Below are positions 52,216 to 64,000 of a stretch of 64,000 nucleotides of DNA, piece after piece. Under the pieces are notes generated by a model. That model was given only the letters and a program-made list of their open reading frames with translations. It had not been told where the DNA came from and did not search any database. Origin of the DNA: Taenia hydatigena (lineage: Eukaryota; Platyhelminthes; Cestoda; Cyclophyllidea; Taeniidae). The stretch lies in the NCBI GenBank assembly GCA_036345935.2, contig JADWOT020000008.1, forward strand, positions 15,936,493 to 16,000,492, written 5' to 3'. Made by a program: the position numbers and the translations under genes. Numbering within the stretch: the first letter of the stretch is position 1; the number at the start of each line of letters is the position of its first letter.

Positions 52216-53007
52216 CAGATGCTCCAGTCAAGTGTTCCTCCTATTCCTTCCTACCTTCCCGGTCCCCTATTTCCACTTCCGCTTTCTACTTTATTCTCAC
52301 CTCTACCGTCGGTGTTTGACGATGCGTTATCGTGTTGTCAGTGTGTAAATACATATATGAGTCTGTACTACTTAAACCAAACTCTGAGCCAACGACTTCT
52401 GAGAGGAGTTCGGGTGGGGTCTTTGCAATCAATCACTGATTCACTACCAAATCACTCTTTTTACAAGAAGAAGGTAGGAAATGAGCTGCTTTAGTTTATT
52501 TATAGTAAAACGTGTAAAATTTATACTAAGTGAATGTTTGACTTTCTTTATATACATGGAAAAATAGTTGTTATAAGCAAAACACTTCATTTAATCTCAG
52601 AACAGTTCCATAAACTTGGGCAACAAACCATTTTGAAGGTGAACGATACCATCGCATGCGGGTGTCCTCCTCAGCTAATTTACTGAGAGGATTTTTAAAT
52701 GCTATTGTTTGACTTCTAATATGTAGATTTTATTGAGATCAAATGTGGCTCAACGAAGTTGGGTTATTTGTAGAGGAAGAAAAACAGCATCATATTCAAA
52801 AGGCCAACCGGCACTCGTACGATAATTTGATAAATCCGCTTTATGCAACAGAGGAAAGGAAGTTATTAAGCTAACTGCGATTTATCGTATGGCATGAACC
52901 GGAAGTTATTTGAGCAGTTAAGCCAACAAAGGCCTCCAAAAAGAGGAAAGCATCCCAGTACGTAATTACAAGAATCATGCAAAGTACAGCTAACTTCGAG
53001 CAATGCG
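52216..53007. other. Slo 3' flank
   Basis: AT-rich sequence after the Slo stop codon, presumably 3' UTR. No canonical AATAAA was recognised between the stop and the TRIM at 53003. Confidence 0.5.
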
Positions 53008-53192
53008 TGTAGCGTCCCGAGGCTCCCTTAAGGCAAAAGAAGGCAAAGTGGCAGGGTAGAATAAATATATTCACCGAACAGAGGGAAATAGGCTGCTGGC
53101 ATGGCCCGGAGGCCAGCCCACGCAGTTAGGGCAGTACGGCCACCTCTGTGACCTTGACAGAAAACGGCAGTTCTAACAACCAAAGTATTACA
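53008..53192 (-). repeat. 3' LTR of the TRIM
   Basis: 185 nt; on the plus strand TGTAGCGTCC to AAGTATTACA. Read as identical to the copy at 53682-53866. Confidence 0.93.
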
Positions 53193-53681
53193 TTGCCCCT
53201 CTCCTCTTTCGAGCGTCGTCCTCGACGCGCCCCTCGGTTATCTCCCGTGTCAGCCATCACAACATACTCAGTGCTGCAGGAAGCACCCACGAGCTAACCA
53301 TGCCAGTCGCCGACATTCGTCGCGATTGAGGCGATGCTTGACACCAACGTCAGTGATCCCTCTTGACAGTGCATTGCACTTCGAGTTTCGTCTGCCTTGG
53401 AAACAAGGTTCGGAATAAGTGGTTCTGCCGACCATCAGTATGTCCGTATGGGGGCGTTAGCGCGCCGATATCCTTAAGCAAGTAGATATTAGGGGTAATC
53501 CTTGGAACGAAACTTCCCAGGTGGGCCATGGCTAGTGTCGCTTCAGTTGTTGATAGCTTTCTTGTAGAACACGGAGATGGGGTAGCACATGCACTTGCTT
53601 CGCACCGCTGCAACATGCCGCAGGCGGTAGAGATCGGGGTGAAAACCCTATAGAATCGGGTCCGCTTTCCGCTGCCACCAA

Positions 53682-53866
53682 TGTAGCGTCCCGAGGCTCC
53701 CTTAAGGCAAAAGAAGGCAAAGTGGCAGGGTAGAATAAATATATTCACCGAACAGAGGGAAATAGGCTGCTGGCATGGCCCGGAGGCCAGCCCACGCAGT
53801 TAGGGCAGTACGGCCACCTCTGTGACCTTGACAGAAAACGGCAGTTCTAACAACCAAAGTATTACA
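53682..53866 (-). repeat. 5' LTR of the TRIM
   Basis: 185 nt, read as identical to 53008-53192. On the minus strand it holds a TATA-like TATATTTATT stretch that could be its promoter. Confidence 0.93.
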
Positions 53867-53871
53867 ATGCG

Positions 53872-54513
53872 TACCTTAAATGGTTCTCTAAAGAGCACAG
53901 GGAGGGAGATCAACCCTAAAAGGTCCATCTTTTGCCGATGAAACGGAACAACATCAAGTGTCAGAAAAAAGTTGAAAATATTTAGCAGCGAGAAAAACAA
54001 ATACAGTCACAAGCGCAAATTTCTATGCCATGGTTTTCTTGATGTTAGCATATAAAGGGAAATACAGGAATCAAGGGAGTAGGAAATCATTTGCATTTGA
54101 AAAGAATTACCTTACTTACGCTTGGCTAATTATTTACTTAGGATGCTTAATGGTCATTATCTAGAGCAAATTATATTATAACAAAATTTAAAGAGAATGC
54201 TTTTTAGCAATGAATAGCACATTCCTTAGGTTAGTTTGCTGAAAAGACTTGGCTATCCATTTTCGCCACGCAACTTTTGCACTTATAATAAGTGCAAATA
54301 ATGAGTAAAAATCAGGCGAATCGCTTTTGAAACCATGCTTTCGCAAAATAAGTGATTTGAAGCATTTTACTGTTTCGTTTATGCTGCAGCAACCACCGGC
54401 CTTGGAACGCGCGCTTTTCAAACACGCCAAGATCGCCAATTAAAATGTTCACCTTGAAACAGCCAAAAGGTATTTGCTCTAGTCCTATTTAAGTCGCTTT
54501 GCGATCCCGGTGC
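53872..54513. other. Spacer between TRIM and MARK kinase
   Basis: Expected to hold the MARK promoter and 5' UTR. Nothing specific is recognisable; a minus-strand frame at 54188-54439 has no family match. Confidence 0.5.
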
Positions 54514-61506
<6,993 letters not shown>

Positions 61507-64000
61507 TTGGTCTCCTCCTTACCTCCCTTTTTTCCTTCCTTCATTCCTGTGTGTCAGCCTGTGCCTCTAGCCGTGCGTCCCTTCTCCACGTCCCCACCTC
61601 TCCACTCGCCTTTCTACTGTCCTCTTCAATTGCACCCATCACTATCCCTTCATTGGAACTCGCACACTCGACCACCGTAGTGGCAGTTGTGGTGGTAGTG
61701 ATGGTGGTGAGGTGGAGTCCTGTGTTGGGAGCTCTGATCGCAGCCCTTATCTCCCCTTGTACAAAAATTAACAATTTGAGGTATGCGTCGCATAGTGAAT
61801 CTCCACACACGCTCGTATCGCAGCAATGATGTCTGCTCTCCGACCAATGCTACCCTATCCAACTCTTCCCAGTCCTATCTCATCTTACCTTATCTTAGCT
61901 AACCTTTAATCCCTCAACCTCTTGTCCTGTCCATCCTGCCCTATGCCATCGCGCCTACAACTAGCCTCACTTACCCCTCCTCTTTCCCAACGATACACAT
62001 GTCTTTCTATCACCTCTTCTCCGTTCTCTCCCCTTCTTCCACTCGCCCTTTCCTTTTTTCTTCCCCCTTCCACTCCTCCCCCATCTCCTCTCACACCCAC
62101 ACATGCACACAAACACACACCCGCGTACTCATTTAGATCCGCCTTACACCCTCACTCCTCTTTCCCTCCCTTCTCCCCTCCTTCAACAAGCCCTTCCATA
62201 ATCCGTCAAACCCTCTCGCCTTTTTGTCTGGTATTACTCCCAACAATGCGTTTTTGCTCTGTTATCCATGCTGCTGACACTGCTGCTACTGTCGTCGAGG
62301 GTACAGCTGCCTATCACTGCCATAACCACAGTCACAGCTACCGTCACCGTCACGATCGTCATCACCCACCATCGCCATTACCACCACCACCGTCACCGTC
62401 ACCGTCACCACCGCTATGACCAGCACCACCGCCACTACCAGCAAAGCGTTGCTTGTCGTGTTCGCGTCAGCATGGTGAAGTGCGTCAGCCTCCTTGGTGG
62501 TTAGTAGAAGGACCTAGTGGTGTACAGTCCACTTCAATCATTAACACAAATATCTTTTACACAGACGGCTGTCTGCACGTCTTCCATTACTTTGTGCTGA
62601 CACGGAAATGCGCATTTTCATTTTCGCTTTGATTCCGACTGACAAAACGAATTTAATTCTTTCAACATTCCGATTTTGCCGTGCTTAGTTGGGTCACTAC
62701 TACTTAATTTATTTAATATGGCTAACCTCGAGCAACGGGAACGATAATCCTACTCGGGCTAGAGAAGGTGATTTTGGTGACGTTGCGCCGAATTTTATTT
62801 GCCTGAGATGGCGTCAAACTCCTGCCAATCGTAAATACAGACACAAGGCTGATATCTGTGGGTGTTTGTGGTACTGGTATTTTTAAGCTTCTAAAGCGTT
62901 AATCTCCAATTTCCACACCCGCCAAAGAATATCCTCTCTCCCTTTCCTTGAGAAAATGCACCCTCAGGGTCAATGACGTCCGTGCGTAGATCGTCTTCAG
63001 ATGTGCTCATTCCTTCTCATTATTTTAAAGGGTAAAAGTGTTGCTCTCATTGATTGAATTTCCCTCCAAATCGGGGAATTTTGTTGGGTATTTTCACTTT
63101 ATCTAAAAAGAATGCCATCAATTGATCTGACTGTGGAATTATGGTTTCGTTCTCTAAACTTCAGGTTACTGTGTAAGCATGTTAAACTTTGACCTGGATG
63201 ATGCAGGCACAGTTTTCGTGCTGCTGACCCAAAGGCCACATTTCGTGTGCATGGCACATTGCGTGCCTCGGAGATCACTTTGTTTGGAGGTTTGGTTAAC
63301 TGCTTTCACTTTTTGCCCGTTTTGAGGTGGACCTAATGTCATATGGACAGTATTATCGCATTCTTCATGCTCACGTTCACTGGGGAAGTCCGTTCAACTC
63401 TTTCTTTCCGTTATGCATTTGTTCTCGATCCCTCTTGCTACCGGCAGAGCGGGCGCCTATCTCATGTGTTCAACGTAATGTGAGTTCCAAGCTCTTCTCT
63501 TTCCAAGGCTCCAATTAGTCGCTAGAATTTCTGTTCTATCTACTGTGAGTTAGGTCTCTCTCTGTTACCGATGATAGCCAAGGTCGGAGGATTTAGCTGA
63601 ACACTCCACAAATTTGCATAGCTCTCATTATAAATTCACGAGTTTTAATGCGACAAAGATTATAGCCAAACACCTCATTGGATACCACTGTGCACAATTA
63701 TTACCCTCTCTCTGTGCATGAGTGTGTATGCGTGTGCGTGGATGTCTATTCCTCTCTGAGTTGAAGTAGACTTCATTCAGTCATGCCCTACAAAGTGAGT
63801 CAAGAGGCCATTTCTGAGGTTAGTCGGAAAGGAGAAGGTAGGAGGATGTAGGGCTAAAAAGGAAAGAACGTCTCTTAGGCGACATTCTCATTTGTAATGC
63901 GGAACCGTACACTCAGTAGCCAATAGCTAACAAATGGTAATTAGGTTTTGACAAGTGACTGTAAAATTTGATTCTGATGGTGGCGGGAATCTCGTGATCA
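61507..64000. other. MARK 3' flank, low complexity then unassigned
   Basis: 61520-62260 is strongly pyrimidine-rich, and a CCACCGTCA-type repeat follows. From 62500 to the end only short open frames are present. No canonical AATAAA was recognised for MARK. Confidence 0.55.
62330..62441. repeat. Degenerate CAC/CGTCAC tandem repeat
   Basis: Imperfect tandem copies of CACCGT and CCACCA-type units, followed by CACCACCGCCACTACCA. The His/Pro/Ser-rich frames over it are a by-product of the repeat. Confidence 0.75.

Larger units (their letters stand above)
53008..53866 (-). mobile_element. Terminal-repeat retrotransposon in miniature (TRIM), intact
   Basis: Two 185-nt direct repeats, 53008-53192 and 53682-53866, read as identical, with TG...CA ends. 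They enclose 489 nt without coding capacity. A 5-bp target duplication ATGCG flanks it (53003-53007 and 53867-53871). On the minus strand the 5' LTR is followed after one base by TGGTGGCAGCGG, a tRNA-type primer-binding site starting TGG. The 3' LTR is preceded by a polypurine tract, GAAAGAGGAGAGGGG. These are all the cis signals for reverse transcription by a helper element, so the element reads on the minus strand. Layout and size fit the TRIM family reported from taeniid tapeworms; family identity is inferred from memory of that report. Confidence 0.9.

Noticed and set aside
53350..53748. 132-codon minus-strand frame inside the TRIM
   Set aside because: It runs from the 5' LTR into the internal region and has no gag, protease or RT motif; TRIM elements are non-coding.
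61922..62504. Long Pro/Ser/His-rich frames after MARK
   Set aside because: Produced by pyrimidine-rich DNA and the CACCGT repeat; no splice signals link them to MARK.

Overview
This is eukaryotic nuclear DNA, most likely from a taeniid-type tapeworm (Cestoda). Coding regions are split into small exons by very short GT-AG introns (32-41 nt in several places) next to kilobase introns. Every gene I could recognise is a metazoan gene. A small LTR element at 53.0-53.9 kb has the layout of the TRIM elements (Ta-TRIM) reported from taeniids. The species assignment is inference; the gene assignments rest on conserved motifs and on codon phases that close across every proposed splice junction.

Layout. 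(1) 1-5611 (+): 3' part of a transmembrane class-5-type semaphorin (end of sema domain, PSI, two TSP1-type segments, TM, cytoplasmic tail). (2) 7566-8500 (+): complete CFAP300, a cytoplasmic dynein-arm assembly factor, in six exons with five mini-introns. (3) 8837-16565 (-): a FLYWCH zinc-finger protein in seven exons, convergent with CFAP300, with a possible short isoform ending at 14614. (4) 16.6-22.6 kb: no assignable gene; orphan coding-like pieces and a candidate 5' end for the FLYWCH gene. (5) 22557-24543 (+): complete eRF3 (GSPT) translation termination GTPase. (6) 25437-26112 (-): complete DJ-1/PARK7. (7) 26.1-39.6 kb: about 13.5 kb with no supported gene. (8) 39614-52215 (+): Slo1-type BK channel in four exons, with 4.5, 3.6 and 1.1 kb introns. 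A relic solo LTR lies in intron 1 and so does a possible in-frame 60-codon cassette exon. (9) 53003-53871: intact TRIM with identical LTRs and a target-site duplication. (10) 54514-61506 (+): MARK/PAR-1 kinase in 13 exons, followed by low-complexity sequence.

The genes do not form an operon or one pathway. They cover guidance/adhesion (semaphorin), motile cilia (CFAP300), transcription (FLYWCH), translation termination (eRF3), redox/glyoxalase-type protection (DJ-1), excitability (Slo) and polarity/microtubule control (MARK). The observations most worth a second look are the cassette exon candidate in Slo, loss of the third S4 arginine in the same channel, the intact TRIM with a diverged relative in the Slo intron, the alternative ending of the FLYWCH gene, and an insertion in the MARK KA1 domain.
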